Part shown: in pieces, positions 7,272 to 15,725 of the stretch
Layout: the number at the start of each line of letters is the position of its first letter
Numbering within the stretch: the stretch's first letter is position 1
Source: Actinocorallia aurantiaca
GTDB lineage: Bacteria > Actinomycetota > Actinomycetes > Streptosporangiales > Streptosporangiaceae
Direction: 5' to 3'
Length of the DNA: 64,000 nucleotides
NCBI RefSeq assembly: GCF_039533685.1
Contig: NZ_BAAATZ010000019.1
Span: 232,480 to 296,479, forward strand
Notes under the pieces: generated by a model
The model's database searches: none
What the model was told of the DNA's origin: nothing
What the model saw: only the letters and a program-made list of their open reading frames with translations
Made by a program: the position numbers and the translations under genes

Positions 7272-8732
7272 TCACGCGCGCGTGCTCGGCGCCCGTTCGG
7301 GAGCGACCGGCCGCTTGGGTCCCGTGCCCTGGCTTGTCGGGCGGGGGCGCAGGAGGAGGAACGCGGCGAGGAGAGCGGCCAGGTAGAACGCGGCGGCGCC
7401 GAGCAGGCCGGTGGTGTAGCCGCTGGTGAGGGCGTCTCGTAGTGCCGTGTCCGCGGGTCGGCCGGCGGTGGTGGTGGCGGCGACGGTGGCCAGGGTGGCC
7501 AGGCCCAGTGCGCCGCCGATCTGCTGGCTGGTGTTGATGAGCCCGGAGGCGACGCCCGAGTCCTCGGGAGCGACTCCCTGCACGCCGCCGATCGTCGCCG
7601 CGACGAAGCCGATGCCCAGGCCGACGCCTGCGACCAGCTGGGCCGGGAGCAGGGTGAACAGGGCGTTCTGGTCGGGGGTGAGCAGGCTGAACCAGACCAT
7701 CGCCGCCGCGGCCACCGCCATGCCGGTCGCGAGGACGTTCCGGGTGGAGGTGCGGGCCTGCAGGGCGGGGCCGGCCAGGCCGGAGCCAAGGCCGATGCCG
7801 ATCGCGAACGGCAGGTACGCCAACCCCGTGATCATGGGTGAGTAGTGCTTGACCGACTGCATGTAGAGGGTGAGGAAGTAGAAGGTGGCCAGCTGGCCCG
7901 CGCCCATGAGCAGCATGACCAGGTTGGCGCCGAGCCTGCCGCGGTCGGCCAGGACGCCGGACGGCATCATCGGGTCGCGGACGCCGCGCTGGATCGCGGC
8001 GAAGGCGACGGCCAGCACGAGGGCGGCCGCACCGAAGGCGAGGGTGAGGCCGTCGCCGAGCCCGTCGGACCCGGCCCGGTTGATCGCGTAGACAAGGGAG
8101 CCGAGGGCGAAGGTGACGGCGACCGCACCGGGCAGGTCGACGCCGCCGCGCCTGCGGGTGCCGGGGACGAGGACGAGTGTGCCCGCGAGCACCAGGAGGG
8201 CGAAGGGGATGTTGACGAACATGATCCACCGCCAGCCCAGGTACTCGGTGAGCGCGCCGCCCAGGAGCAGACCGATGACCGAGCCGAGACCGCCCATCGC
8301 GCCGTACACGCCGAGCGCCTTGTTGCGAGAGGGCCCGGCGGGGAAGGTGTCGGCGAGCAAGGACAGTGCGGCGGGGGCGACGATCGCGCCGCCCACGCCC
8401 TGGAGCACGCGCGCGGCGATCAGCGTGCCGCCGTTCTGCGCCGCGCCGCCCAGCAGGGAGGCGAGCAGGAACACCACCAGCCCGATCCGGAACAGCCTGC
8501 GGCGGCCGAACACGTCGCCGATGCGGCCCCCGGCCAGCAGCATCCCGCCGAACGCCAGCGCGTAGGAGGTGAGCACCCAGTCCAGGTCGGCTTCGGCGAT
8601 GCCCAGACTGGAACCTATGACGGGCAGCCCGACGGTCACGATGGTGCCGTCCATGACGAGCAGCAGTTGCGCGGCGGCGATGACGGGCAGCGCCAGGCCG
8701 CTCTTCCCGGTGCTTCGGGTGTGCGAGGTCAT
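7272..8732 (-). CDS. MFS drug exporter, EmrB/QacA (DHA2) family
   Basis: This 486-residue membrane protein reads as about 14 transmembrane helices, the count typical of DHA2 proton antiporters. The N-terminal segment LLLVMDGTIVTVGLPVI is characteristic, as is GRIGDVFGRRRLF for the helix 2-3 loop (motif A). It should export a toxic organic compound from the cytoplasm. The start ATG at 8732 has GAGGAG six nt upstream. It begins 10 nt after the stop of the serine hydrolase gene and is cotranscribed with it from the ECF41-type promoter at 9934-9960. That places the exporter in the predicted sigma regulon. Confidence 0.92.
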   Translation of the reverse strand: MTSHTRSTGKSGLALPVIAAAQLLLVMDGTIVTVGLPVIGSSLGIAEADLDWVLTSYALAFGGMLLAGGRIGDVFGRRRLFRIGLVVFLLASLLGGAAQNGGTLIAARVLQGVGGAIVAPAALSLLADTFPAGPSRNKALGVYGAMGGLGSVIGLLLGGALTEYLGWRWIMFVNIPFALLVLAGTLVLVPGTRRRGGVDLPGAVAVTFALGSLVYAINRAGSDGLGDGLTLAFGAAALVLAVAFAAIQRGVRDPMMPSGVLADRGRLGANLVMLLMGAGQLATFYFLTLYMQSVKHYSPMITGLAYLPFAIGIGLGSGLAGPALQARTSTRNVLATGMAVAAAAMVWFSLLTPDQNALFTLLPAQLVAGVGLGIGFVAATIGGVQGVAPEDSGVASGLINTSQQIGGALGLATLATVAATTTAGRPADTALRDALTSGYTTGLLGAAAFYLAALLAAFLLLRPRPTSQGTGPKRPVAPERAPSTRA

Positions 8733-8742
8733 CCGGGTCTCC

Positions 8743-9888
8743 TCAGGAGTCCGTGGCGGCGCGGTGGACGGCGGCGGCCAGCCGGTCATGCTCGGCATAC
8801 GACCAGTTGAAGGAGAACCGGCGGCGGGTGTAGCCGAACGCGATGCCGCTGACGGGGTCGGCGAAGGACTCCGAGCCGGCCGAGCCGTTGTGGCCGAAGG
8901 CGTTCGCGCCCAGGAACGGGTAGCGCAGGCCCTTGGCCTGGAAGCCGAGGGCGTACTGTCCCTGGGGGCCGGTGACCAGGTCGGCGCCGGTCGAGTGGAG
9001 CATGGCGAACTCGCCGAGGGTGTCGGGCTTGAGCAGCGGGGCCCGGCCGTCGAGACCGAAGGCCGCGGCCGCGTACAGGGCGGCCAGGCCTCGGGCGTTG
9101 CCCACACCTCCTGCGGAGGCCTGGCCGAGCGCGCGCACCCGGCGGGCGTTGAGGAAGGCGACCTGGTCCAGGGGAAGGGCGGAGTTGAGGCCGTAGCCGA
9201 TCCCGGTGATGCTGTGCGGGCCGGGGACGGTCGCCCAGAACGCGGCGAGTTCCTCGGGAGTCGCCAGGCCGGGCAGGATCTCCCGGTAGCGGTCCTCCAA
9301 CGCCTCCGGCAGACCGAGGTACAGGTCCAGGTCGTAGGGAGTGCGGATCCGCTCCTCGAAGACCTCCTGCAGGGAGCCGCCGGTGACACGGCGGATCACC
9401 TCGTTCACGATCGCGAACGCCACGAACCCGCCGTAACCGTGGGCCGAGCCCGGCCTCCAGTACGGCCGCTGTTCCGCCAGGCGCCGGGCGATCGTCTGGT
9501 CGTCGGCGAGCTCGTGCGCGGTGAACCCGCCGTCGACGCCGATCACGCCGGAACGGTGGGTGAGGACGTCCCGCAAGGTGATCCCGGCCTTGCCCGCAGC
9601 GGCGAACTCCGGCCAGTGCCGGGCGACGGGTTCGTCCAGCTCGAGGGTTCCGTCCTGAACCAGCAGCGCCGCCACCAGAGTGGAGGCGCCCTTGGTGGAG
9701 GAGTAGACGCCGGTCAGGGCGTCACCGGCGGCCTCGTCCCCGGCCCACAGGTCGACCACCTGCCTGCCGTGCATGTAGGCCGCCAGCTGCGCGCCGGTGT
9801 CGCCGTTCTCGGCCGCCACGGCGGTGAACTCCTCACGCACCGCCTCGAAACCGGTGGCCACGGTTCCGTGGATGTCGATCTCGTTCAT
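8743..9888 (-). CDS. Serine hydrolase, beta-lactamase class C/esterase family
   Basis: This 381-residue protein has the penicillin-binding-protein-like fold. The catalytic SxxK is S63-S-T-K66 in VYSSTKG. An HNGSAGSES segment near the C-terminus corresponds to the HxG/KTG box. No signal peptide is visible, which favours a cytoplasmic esterase or beta-lactam-like hydrolase (EstB-type) over a secreted beta-lactamase. The start ATG at 9888 lies 46 nt from the -10 of the predicted ECF41 promoter. It leads an operon with the MFS exporter, suggesting joint degradation and export of a compound sensed through the sigma factor. Confidence 0.9.
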   Translation of the reverse strand: MNEIDIHGTVATGFEAVREEFTAVAAENGDTGAQLAAYMHGRQVVDLWAGDEAAGDALTGVYSSTKGASTLVAALLVQDGTLELDEPVARHWPEFAAAGKAGITLRDVLTHRSGVIGVDGGFTAHELADDQTIARRLAEQRPYWRPGSAHGYGGFVAFAIVNEVIRRVTGGSLQEVFEERIRTPYDLDLYLGLPEALEDRYREILPGLATPEELAAFWATVPGPHSITGIGYGLNSALPLDQVAFLNARRVRALGQASAGGVGNARGLAALYAAAAFGLDGRAPLLKPDTLGEFAMLHSTGADLVTGPQGQYALGFQAKGLRYPFLGANAFGHNGSAGSESFADPVSGIAFGYTRRRFSFNWSYAEHDRLAAAVHRAATDS

Positions 9889-9933
9889 CGTCTGATGCTC
9901 CGATCATCGTCGGGTCGATGTGTTCGGAGGCAT

Positions 9934-9960
9934 GACGCGTGGATTTCAGGGAGTGTGACG
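9934..9960 (-). promoter_or_regulatory. Predicted ECF41 promoter for the serine hydrolase/MFS operon
   Basis: On the minus strand: CGTCACA (9960-9954), exactly 16 nt, CGTC (9937-9934). It is back-to-back with the sigma gene's own promoter; the two -35 elements are 9 nt apart. Confidence 0.78.
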
Positions 9961-9969
9961 GGATCGGTG

Positions 9970-9996
9970 TGTCACATTGCGGGAGTTCCGTTCGTC
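9970..9996 (+). promoter_or_regulatory. Predicted ECF41 autoregulatory promoter of the sigma gene
   Basis: TGTCACA (9970-9976), 16 nt, CGTC (9993-9996): a perfect match to the published ECF41 consensus, 32 nt before the sigma factor ATG at 10028. This points to positive autoregulation. Confidence 0.85.
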
Positions 9997-10027
9997 ATGG
10001 GTGCAGACACCTAAGAAGGAATGGGAC

Positions 10028-10915
10028 ATGGACGAACGTGATTTCCTGGCTCGGCGCTTCGAAGGGCACCGCCCGCACCTGAAGGCGGTCGCCTACCGGA
10101 TGCTCGGCTCCCTGAACGAGGCCGACGACGCCGTCCAGGAGGCGTGGTTGAAGCTCGCGCGTTCGGAGGCCGACGAGATCGACAACCTCGGCGGCTGGCT
10201 GACGACGGTCGTCGGGCGGGTCTGCCTGGACATGCTGCGCTCCCGCCGGTCGCGACGCGAGGACCCGCTGGAGTCCCGGCTGCCGGATCCGGTCGTCGGC
10301 GAGGAGGGAGCCGATCCCGAGCGGCAGGCGATGGTCGCCGACTCGGTGGGGCTGGCGCTGCTGGTGGTGCTGGAGTCGTTGAACCCGGCCGAGCGGCTCG
10401 CCTTCGTCCTGCACGACATGTTCGGCCTGCCGTTCGAGGAGATCGCCCCGATCGTCGACCGCACCCCGGCCGCGACGAGGAAGCTCGCCAGCCGGGCCCG
10501 TCAGCGGGTACGGGGCGAGGTGCCCGAACCGGAGTCGGACCCACTTGTGCGGCGGCGCGTCGTCGACGCCTTCCTCGCCGCCGCGCGCAGTGGCGACTTC
10601 GACGCCCTGGTGGCCGTCCTCGACCCCGACGTGGTGCTGCGCGCCGACGGAGGGAAGGCGCTTCCCGGCGGCATGAAGGTCCTGCGCGGCATCGAGGCGG
10701 TGGCCGGTCAGGCCGCCACCTTCCAGCGCATGGCGACCCTCTCGACCGTCCGGCCCGCGCTGGTCAACGGGGCGGCCGGGCTGGTCAACACCGTCGGTGG
10801 CGAACTCTTCTCGATCATGAGCTTCACCGTCGCCGGCGAGCGGATCACCGCGATCGACATCCTGTCCGACCCCGAGCGGCTGGCCCGCCTCGACCTCGCC
10901 GACCTGACGTCCTGA
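10028..10915 (+). CDS. sigJ: ECF41-family RNA polymerase sigma factor (SigJ-like) with C-terminal SnoaL-like domain
   Basis: This 295-residue protein has sigma region 2 (about residues 10-80, HLKAVAYRMLGSLNEADDAVQEAWLK is the start), sigma region 4 (about 110-165, with LPFEEIAPIVDRTPAATRKL as the DNA-binding helix-turn-helix) and a ~120-residue C-terminal SnoaL/NTF2-like domain. The extra domain defines ECF41 and is known to control sigma activity in place of an anti-sigma factor. The conserved-looking ADGGKALPGG lies in this domain. I chose ATG 10028, preceded by AAGGA. It is divergent from the hydrolase/MFS/AhpD cluster and all three units carry ECF41-type promoters. The inducing signal is unknown. 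Confidence 0.93.
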   Translation: MDERDFLARRFEGHRPHLKAVAYRMLGSLNEADDAVQEAWLKLARSEADEIDNLGGWLTTVVGRVCLDMLRSRRSRREDPLESRLPDPVVGEEGADPERQAMVADSVGLALLVVLESLNPAERLAFVLHDMFGLPFEEIAPIVDRTPAATRKLASRARQRVRGEVPEPESDPLVRRRVVDAFLAAARSGDFDALVAVLDPDVVLRADGGKALPGGMKVLRGIEAVAGQAATFQRMATLSTVRPALVNGAAGLVNTVGGELFSIMSFTVAGERITAIDILSDPERLARLDLADLTS

Positions 10916-10919
10916 CCGT

Positions 10920-12452
10920 TCACGTCCGCGGGGGAGCGCCGCTCATGATCCGGGCGGCCTCTTCGCGCAGCAGAGTGACGTCCACCTTGAAGGTGGCGTT
11001 GACCGGCAGGTCCGCGACGAACACCACCTCGTCGGGCACCTTGTAGTCGGCGATGCGGTCACGGCACCAGGACTTCAGCTCCTCGGCCGTGGCCGCTTCC
11101 GGTTGCCGGAGGACGGTGAAGGCGACGCCGATCTCGCCGATGACGGGGGCGGGGGTGCCGACGACGGCCACCCGGGCGACTTCCGGATGGGAGGCCAGCG
11201 CCGCTTCGACCTCGGACGGGTAGACGTTGTAGCCGCCGCGCAGGTAGGCGTCGTCGGCGCGGCCCACGATCATCAGGTTTCCGTCGGAGTCCAGGGAGCC
11301 CAGGTCGCTGGAGGCGAGCCAGCCGTCCGGGCCGATCGTCTCGGCGGTGCGCTCGGGGTCGTCCCAGTAGCCGCGCATCGCCGCCCGAGACCGCAGGTGC
11401 ACCCGGCCGACGGCTCCGGCGGGCAGCGCCTCGCCGAGCGGGGAGCGGATCTGCACCTCCGCGCCGCCCAGGGGGCGGCCCACGGTGGTCGCGATGACTT
11501 CGGCCGGGTCGTTCACGCGGGTGCCGAAGGCCAGGGGGACCTCGGTGCTGGCGTATCTGACGACCACCTGGCAGCCGATCCGCTCGCGCAGCCGCGTGAC
11601 GAGGGAGGGCGGCACCCGGCTCGCGCCGGTGGCTATCAACCGCAGCGACGACAAGTCCGCCTTGTCGAGCTCATCCAGCATGACAAGTTTTTCCCACTGC
11701 GTCGGCACGCCCTGGCCGAGCGTCACCTGTTCCCGCTCGAGCACCTCCAGCATGTGCTCCGCGCTCCAGACGGGCGGGGTGAGGATGAGGGAGGACCGGT
11801 GGGCGACCTGCTCGTAGACGCGGGTGACGTAGCCGGAGTGCGCGAACGGCACCGGCATGAGCTTGCGGTCGTAGGGCGCGCTCAGCGGGCCGAGGTTGCC
11901 GCCGATGAACCGCAGGGCGCCGTGGTCGAACCAGGCGCCCTTGGGCAGCCCCGTGGTGCCGGTCGTCCAGACGATCACGGCGGGGTCGCCGTCCCCGGCG
12001 GCGAACGCCCCGGCGACCGAGGGCGCGCCCCGGGGGATGGGCTCGCGGACGTCCACCACGGCGCCGGCTGGGACGCGTTCGGGAGTGTCGGTGACGGTCA
12101 GGACGGGCCGGGACCGGCCCAGGATGTGCGCGACCTCGGTGGGGCCGAGGCGGGGGTTGACGGCCGAGACCACCGCGCCCAGCCGCAGCGCCGCCAGGTA
12201 CCAGACGGCGAACGCCCGGCCGGAGGGCAGCAGCAGCGTCACGATGTCCGCGGGCTGCACGCCCCGTTCGTCCAGCAGGCTCGCGGCGGCCGCGGACTCC
12301 CGCCACCAGCCGCCGTAGGTGAGCACGTCGCCGTCCTGGACGAGCGAGGGCAGGTCGGGTTCGGCGTCCAGGACGGACTCGAAGAGCGTGCCGAGGGGCG
12401 CTCCGGCCGCGTGCGGCCCCGGGGTGGAAGGGTCGGGAAGGGGTGCGTTCAT
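10920..12452 (-). CDS. Acyl-CoA synthetase (AMP-dependent ligase)
   Basis: This 510-residue ANL-superfamily enzyme should activate a carboxylic acid with ATP and CoA. The ATP loop TTGTTGLPKG is at residues 163-172. The A5 motif reads RYASTE, the A7 motif LASSDLG (usually TGD), the hinge GRADDAYLRGGYNVYPSE, and the C-terminal catalytic lysine lies in NATFKVD. All catalytic elements are recognisable. The start ATG at 12452 follows CAAGGGA by about six nt. It faces the sigma factor gene with only 4 nt between stop codons. Upstream on the same strand is a TetR regulator that probably controls it. The ligase would feed acyl-CoA into the thiolase/dehydrogenase genes nearby. Confidence 0.92.
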   Translation of the reverse strand: MNAPLPDPSTPGPHAAGAPLGTLFESVLDAEPDLPSLVQDGDVLTYGGWWRESAAAASLLDERGVQPADIVTLLLPSGRAFAVWYLAALRLGAVVSAVNPRLGPTEVAHILGRSRPVLTVTDTPERVPAGAVVDVREPIPRGAPSVAGAFAAGDGDPAVIVWTTGTTGLPKGAWFDHGALRFIGGNLGPLSAPYDRKLMPVPFAHSGYVTRVYEQVAHRSSLILTPPVWSAEHMLEVLEREQVTLGQGVPTQWEKLVMLDELDKADLSSLRLIATGASRVPPSLVTRLRERIGCQVVVRYASTEVPLAFGTRVNDPAEVIATTVGRPLGGAEVQIRSPLGEALPAGAVGRVHLRSRAAMRGYWDDPERTAETIGPDGWLASSDLGSLDSDGNLMIVGRADDAYLRGGYNVYPSEVEAALASHPEVARVAVVGTPAPVIGEIGVAFTVLRQPEAATAEELKSWCRDRIADYKVPDEVVFVADLPVNATFKVDVTLLREEAARIMSGAPPRT

Positions 12453-12598
12453 CGGCGGTCCCTTGGGGGAGGGGAGGACGCGGCGGGGTGTACCGCGTCC
12501 GCACGGGAGGCCCCGGGCCGGTGGACCGCGAACCGGCGGATCCGCCCGGAAGGACGGGCGCCGGGCTCCCTCGCCTTCCCGCGGAGGAGGACGCCGCG

Positions 12599-13312
12599 TC
12601 AGTCTTCCGAGGCCGCCGTCAGAAGGGCCGAGATCTCGGTCCAGTCCTCGCCTCGGCGCACCGCGATGCCGGCCAGGACGGTGTGGACCTGCTCGGTGAA
12701 GGACATCGGCTCCAGCGCGCCGGGGGCGGTCGCGAGCAGTTCCAGATGGGGGAGGTCCCGGTCGTCGCGCGCCACGACCCGGCGCAGCTCCGGCTCGAAC
12801 GGCAGGTCCCGTTCGCGGAGCCGGGTGACCGCCGCGCCCAGGGCGCACTCCGAGACCAGGTCGTAGGCCCGCAGCGCCTCCCCGGCGGCGAAGCCCTGCC
12901 GGAGGCACACGCCGAGCGCGGTGTTCACCGGCTCGGCCATCACCTCGAAGCCGATCGCCCCGTTGACGTACTGGGCGAACAGGCCGGGATCGCGGACGAA
13001 CGCCTCCTTGATGTACAGGGCCCACTCCTGGAACCAGACGGCCCAGTGCTGGCCGCGGTCCACGGGCAGGGTCAGCCGGGTCACCGACTGCTCGGCCGCC
13101 AGCCTCAGCAGGTCGTCCCGTCCCCGCACGTAGTGGTAGAGGCTGGGCACGCTCACCCCGAGCCGCTCGGCGACCCGCCGCAGGGTGAGGTCGTTCAGCG
13201 GGATCTCGCCCGCCGCGCGGGCGATCGCCGCGCGGTCGATCTTCGGCGGGCGGCCGGGGCCCCGCCCGCTCGCGCGGACGGGTCCCGCCGGGGGATGGTT
13301 GCTCTCGCTCAC
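12599..13312 (-). CDS. TetR-family transcriptional regulator
   Basis: This 237-residue regulator has a basic N-terminal arm (GRGPGRPPKIDR) and the TetR helix-turn-helix LTLRRVAERLGVSVPSLYHY at about residues 42-61. The C-terminal half is a helical ligand-binding domain of the TetR_C tetracycline-repressor-like class. It is 146 nt upstream of the acyl-CoA ligase in the same direction and probably responds to an acyl-CoA or the free acid. The region upstream (13313-13491) includes an AT-richer stretch around 13441-13470 that could hold its operator, but I see no clear palindrome. Confidence 0.9.
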   Translation of the reverse strand: MSESNHPPAGPVRASGRGPGRPPKIDRAAIARAAGEIPLNDLTLRRVAERLGVSVPSLYHYVRGRDDLLRLAAEQSVTRLTLPVDRGQHWAVWFQEWALYIKEAFVRDPGLFAQYVNGAIGFEVMAEPVNTALGVCLRQGFAAGEALRAYDLVSECALGAAVTRLRERDLPFEPELRRVVARDDRDLPHLELLATAPGALEPMSFTEQVHTVLAGIAVRRGEDWTEISALLTAASED

Positions 13313-13491
13313 GACGCTCCTGACGGCGGCGCGGTGTCCGGTACCGCCGCGCCTTCTCGGGAAAGGATCCCATGGCCGTCCGGGAGAGCCGGGCGGGCGG
13401 ATCGGGTTCCGGGACGGTCACCGAGGCCCCCTTCCCCCGAAGATTTTGGAAGACAGTTCAAAAATGACACCCGGGAACCGTCGGGTCAAGG

Positions 13492-13527
13492 GTCCGGGGC
13501 CGGGCGGCGCATGACCCGGCCCCGGAC
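13492..13527. terminator. Hairpin terminator downstream of the thiolase-like/DUF35 operon
   Basis: Perfect 13-bp arms (13492-13504 and 13515-13527) with a 10-nt loop end four bases from the stop codon of the gene at 13531. It closes the leftward operon 16729-13531. Confidence 0.85.
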
Positions 13528-13530
13528 GTC

Positions 13531-14685
13531 TCACGCGAACGCGGGCTGGAGCTCCGAGCTCACGAGCCACATCGCGAAGTACTGCGCCGCGCCCCCGTAG
13601 GCGTGCCCCAGCGCCACCTTCGCGCCCTCCACCTGGTGCTCGCCCGCCGTGCCGCGCACCTGCCGGGCCGCCTCCAGGCAGCGCACCAGCCCCGACGCGC
13701 CGATCGGGTTGGACGAGAGCACCCCGCCGGAGGGGTTGACCGGGAACGAGCCGCCCAGCTCCGTCGCGCCGCTGTCGGTCAGCTTCCACCCCTCGCCGGG
13801 GGCGGCCAGCAGGTGCCCCTCCAGCCACATCGGCTCGTACCAGGAGAACGGGACGTACAGCTCGGCGCAGTCGATCTGCCGGAGAGGGTCGGTGACGCCC
13901 GCCTTGCGGTAGAGCGCCTCGGCGCACTCCACTCCGGCCCGGGGCCGCACCGGGTCCCGTCCGGGGAAGGAGGCGTACTCGCTGCGCTTGGCGTGCGCGA
14001 CCACCCAGGCGGGCTTGGCGGGGCCCTTGCGCGCCACGTCCTCCGAGGCGAGGACGACGGCCGCCGCGCCGTCGGAGGACGGGCAGGACTCCAGGAAGTG
14101 CAGCGGCTCCCACAACATCGGCGACTCCTTGACCTTCTCCACCGAGATGTCGGGGATGCGCAGGTGGGCGTGCGGGTTGCGCAGCGCGTTCCGCCGGTCC
14201 TTGACCGCGACCTGCCAGCCGATGTGCTCGGGAGCCCCCGAACGCCTGATGTAGCTGCGGATCCACGGCGCGAACGTGCCGCCCGCCCCCTGCCCGCCGG
14301 ACTTGCCGCCCGACAGCGCCCAGGTGGCGTTGCCCTCGGACTGCTTCTCGTAGCAGACGACCAGGACCCGGTCGTAGCGCCCCGACTCGACCATCGTCAC
14401 GCCGCTGATCGCGGTGGCCGCGCCGACCGAGCCGGCGGTGTGCACCCGGTGGATCGGCTTGCCGACCGCGCCGAGCGCGTCGGCCAGCGACAGCTCCGGC
14501 ATCATGACGCCCTCGAGCAGGTCGGGCGCCTTGCCGATGACGACGGCGTCGATGTCGGCGAAGGTCAGCCCGGCGTCCTCGAGGGCCTCCAGCGCGGCCC
14601 AGCGGACCAGGCCCTCCAGGCTCACCTCCAGGCGCCGCCGGTAGTCGGTCTGGCCGATGCCGACCACGGCACAGGGACGGGCCAT
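13531..14685 (-). CDS. Thiolase-fold protein without nucleophilic cysteine (Ltp-like, possible retro-aldolase subunit)
   Basis: This 384-residue protein has the thiolase N-terminal AVVGIGQTDY and late GGVLSSNPIGASG loop. At the position of the nucleophilic Cys (NxCxSG) it reads VHTAGSVGAAT, so Cys is replaced. Ltp2-type proteins of steroid side-chain degradation also use the thiolase fold without thiolysis and act as aldolases together with a DUF35 protein. Such a partner is encoded at 15722-16729. ATG 14685 has AAGGAGAG five nt upstream and shares one base with the upstream stop (TGATG), indicating translational coupling. Aldolase activity is an inference from the missing Cys and the neighbours. 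Confidence 0.85.
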   Translation of the reverse strand: MARPCAVVGIGQTDYRRRLEVSLEGLVRWAALEALEDAGLTFADIDAVVIGKAPDLLEGVMMPELSLADALGAVGKPIHRVHTAGSVGAATAISGVTMVESGRYDRVLVVCYEKQSEGNATWALSGGKSGGQGAGGTFAPWIRSYIRRSGAPEHIGWQVAVKDRRNALRNPHAHLRIPDISVEKVKESPMLWEPLHFLESCPSSDGAAAVVLASEDVARKGPAKPAWVVAHAKRSEYASFPGRDPVRPRAGVECAEALYRKAGVTDPLRQIDCAELYVPFSWYEPMWLEGHLLAAPGEGWKLTDSGATELGGSFPVNPSGGVLSSNPIGASGLVRCLEAARQVRGTAGEHQVEGAKVALGHAYGGAAQYFAMWLVSSELQPAFA

Positions 14686-15725
14686 CAGTGCTCTCCTTCC
14701 AGGACGGCGACGAGGTTCTGCTGGAGGCACGGGCCGCTGGAGGCATGGGCGAGCCCACGACGGGCCTCCCCGGCGGCGATGCGCCGCACCACCTCCACGA
14801 CCCGGGCCAGGCCGGTGGCCATGACGGGGTTGCCCGCGAGCGGGCCGCCGGAGGGATTGATGACGGTCTCCCCGCCGAGCCCGAGCGCGGTGCGCAGGAT
14901 CGTCTCCTCGGGGCTGTGCACGACCATCAGCTCGGCGATGTCGACGGGCCCGTCGTGCGCTCCCGCCCCCTTGGCCGCGAGCCTGGCCGAGGGGGAGTCC
15001 GTGAGGTCCCGCAGACCCAGGTGGTGGGATTCGATCCGATGGTCCATGCCGGTGAGCCAGACGGGCTCGCCGGGCAGCTCACGGGCCCTGTCCCCGGCGA
15101 CGAGGATGAGGGCGGCGGCCCCGTCCGCCGGCGCGGCGACGTCATGGGCGCGCAGCGGATCGCACCAGTAGTCGGCCTTCAGCAGCTCTTCGATCGACAC
15201 ACCCGACGTCGCGGGCAGGGCGCGGGCGGCGGCAGCGGCGAAGTCGGCCTCGGTGGCCTTCCCGGAGTCCAGCAGCGCCCGCGCCTGGAGCCCCGCGAGG
15301 GAGACGGGGTCGGCGCCGAGCGGAGCCATCGTGTAAGGGTCGGTCTGCAGGGCGAAGACCTCGCGCGGACGGCCCGACGACGCCCGTCCGGAGCCGACGA
15401 CCAGCGCGGTGTCGACGTCCCCGCACTGCAGGCGCAGCCACGCCTCGGACAACGCCCAGGCCCCGTCCATCTCCACATGGCTCTCGTAGACCGGGGGCCA
15501 CGCCCCGACGCCCTCGAGGTTCATGACGAACGAGAACGGCGTGCCGCCCAGGTAGTCGCAGCTTCCCGCGATGGTGAACTCCAGCTCCTCCCGCCGCAGG
15601 CCGGTGCTCTCCAGGAGTTCGTTGACGCAGGTCATCACGAGGGCGGCTTCCGGCCCCTCGAAGGCGGTGTAGGCGGGGGTCAGCGAGGTCGCGACGACGG
15701 CGACCGGCCGCGGGTTCGTGCTCAA
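14685..15725 (-). CDS. Second thiolase-fold protein without nucleophilic cysteine
   Basis: This 346-residue protein begins at TTG 15725, which overlaps the upstream stop as TTGA (4 nt). The N-terminal VAVVATSLT and the C-terminal INPSGGPLAGNPVMATG mark the thiolase fold. The usual Cys-bearing loop reads ESHVEMDGAW, so the nucleophile is absent here too. Two degenerate thiolase-like proteins next to each other plus a DUF35 protein suggest a heteromeric complex rather than two independent enzymes. It sits between its two partners with overlapping junctions on both sides. The reaction is unknown. Confidence 0.82.
   Translation of the reverse strand: MSTNPRPVAVVATSLTPAYTAFEGPEAALVMTCVNELLESTGLRREELEFTIAGSCDYLGGTPFSFVMNLEGVGAWPPVYESHVEMDGAWALSEAWLRLQCGDVDTALVVGSGRASSGRPREVFALQTDPYTMAPLGADPVSLAGLQARALLDSGKATEADFAAAAARALPATSGVSIEELLKADYWCDPLRAHDVAAPADGAAALILVAGDRARELPGEPVWLTGMDHRIESHHLGLRDLTDSPSARLAAKGAGAHDGPVDIAELMVVHSPEETILRTALGLGGETVINPSGGPLAGNPVMATGLARVVEVVRRIAAGEARRGLAHASSGPCLQQNLVAVLEGEH

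Noticed and set aside
12453..13421. N-terminal extension of the acyl-CoA ligase frame
   Set aside because: The extension overlaps the TetR gene in another frame. The ligase family start and a ribosome site are at 12452.
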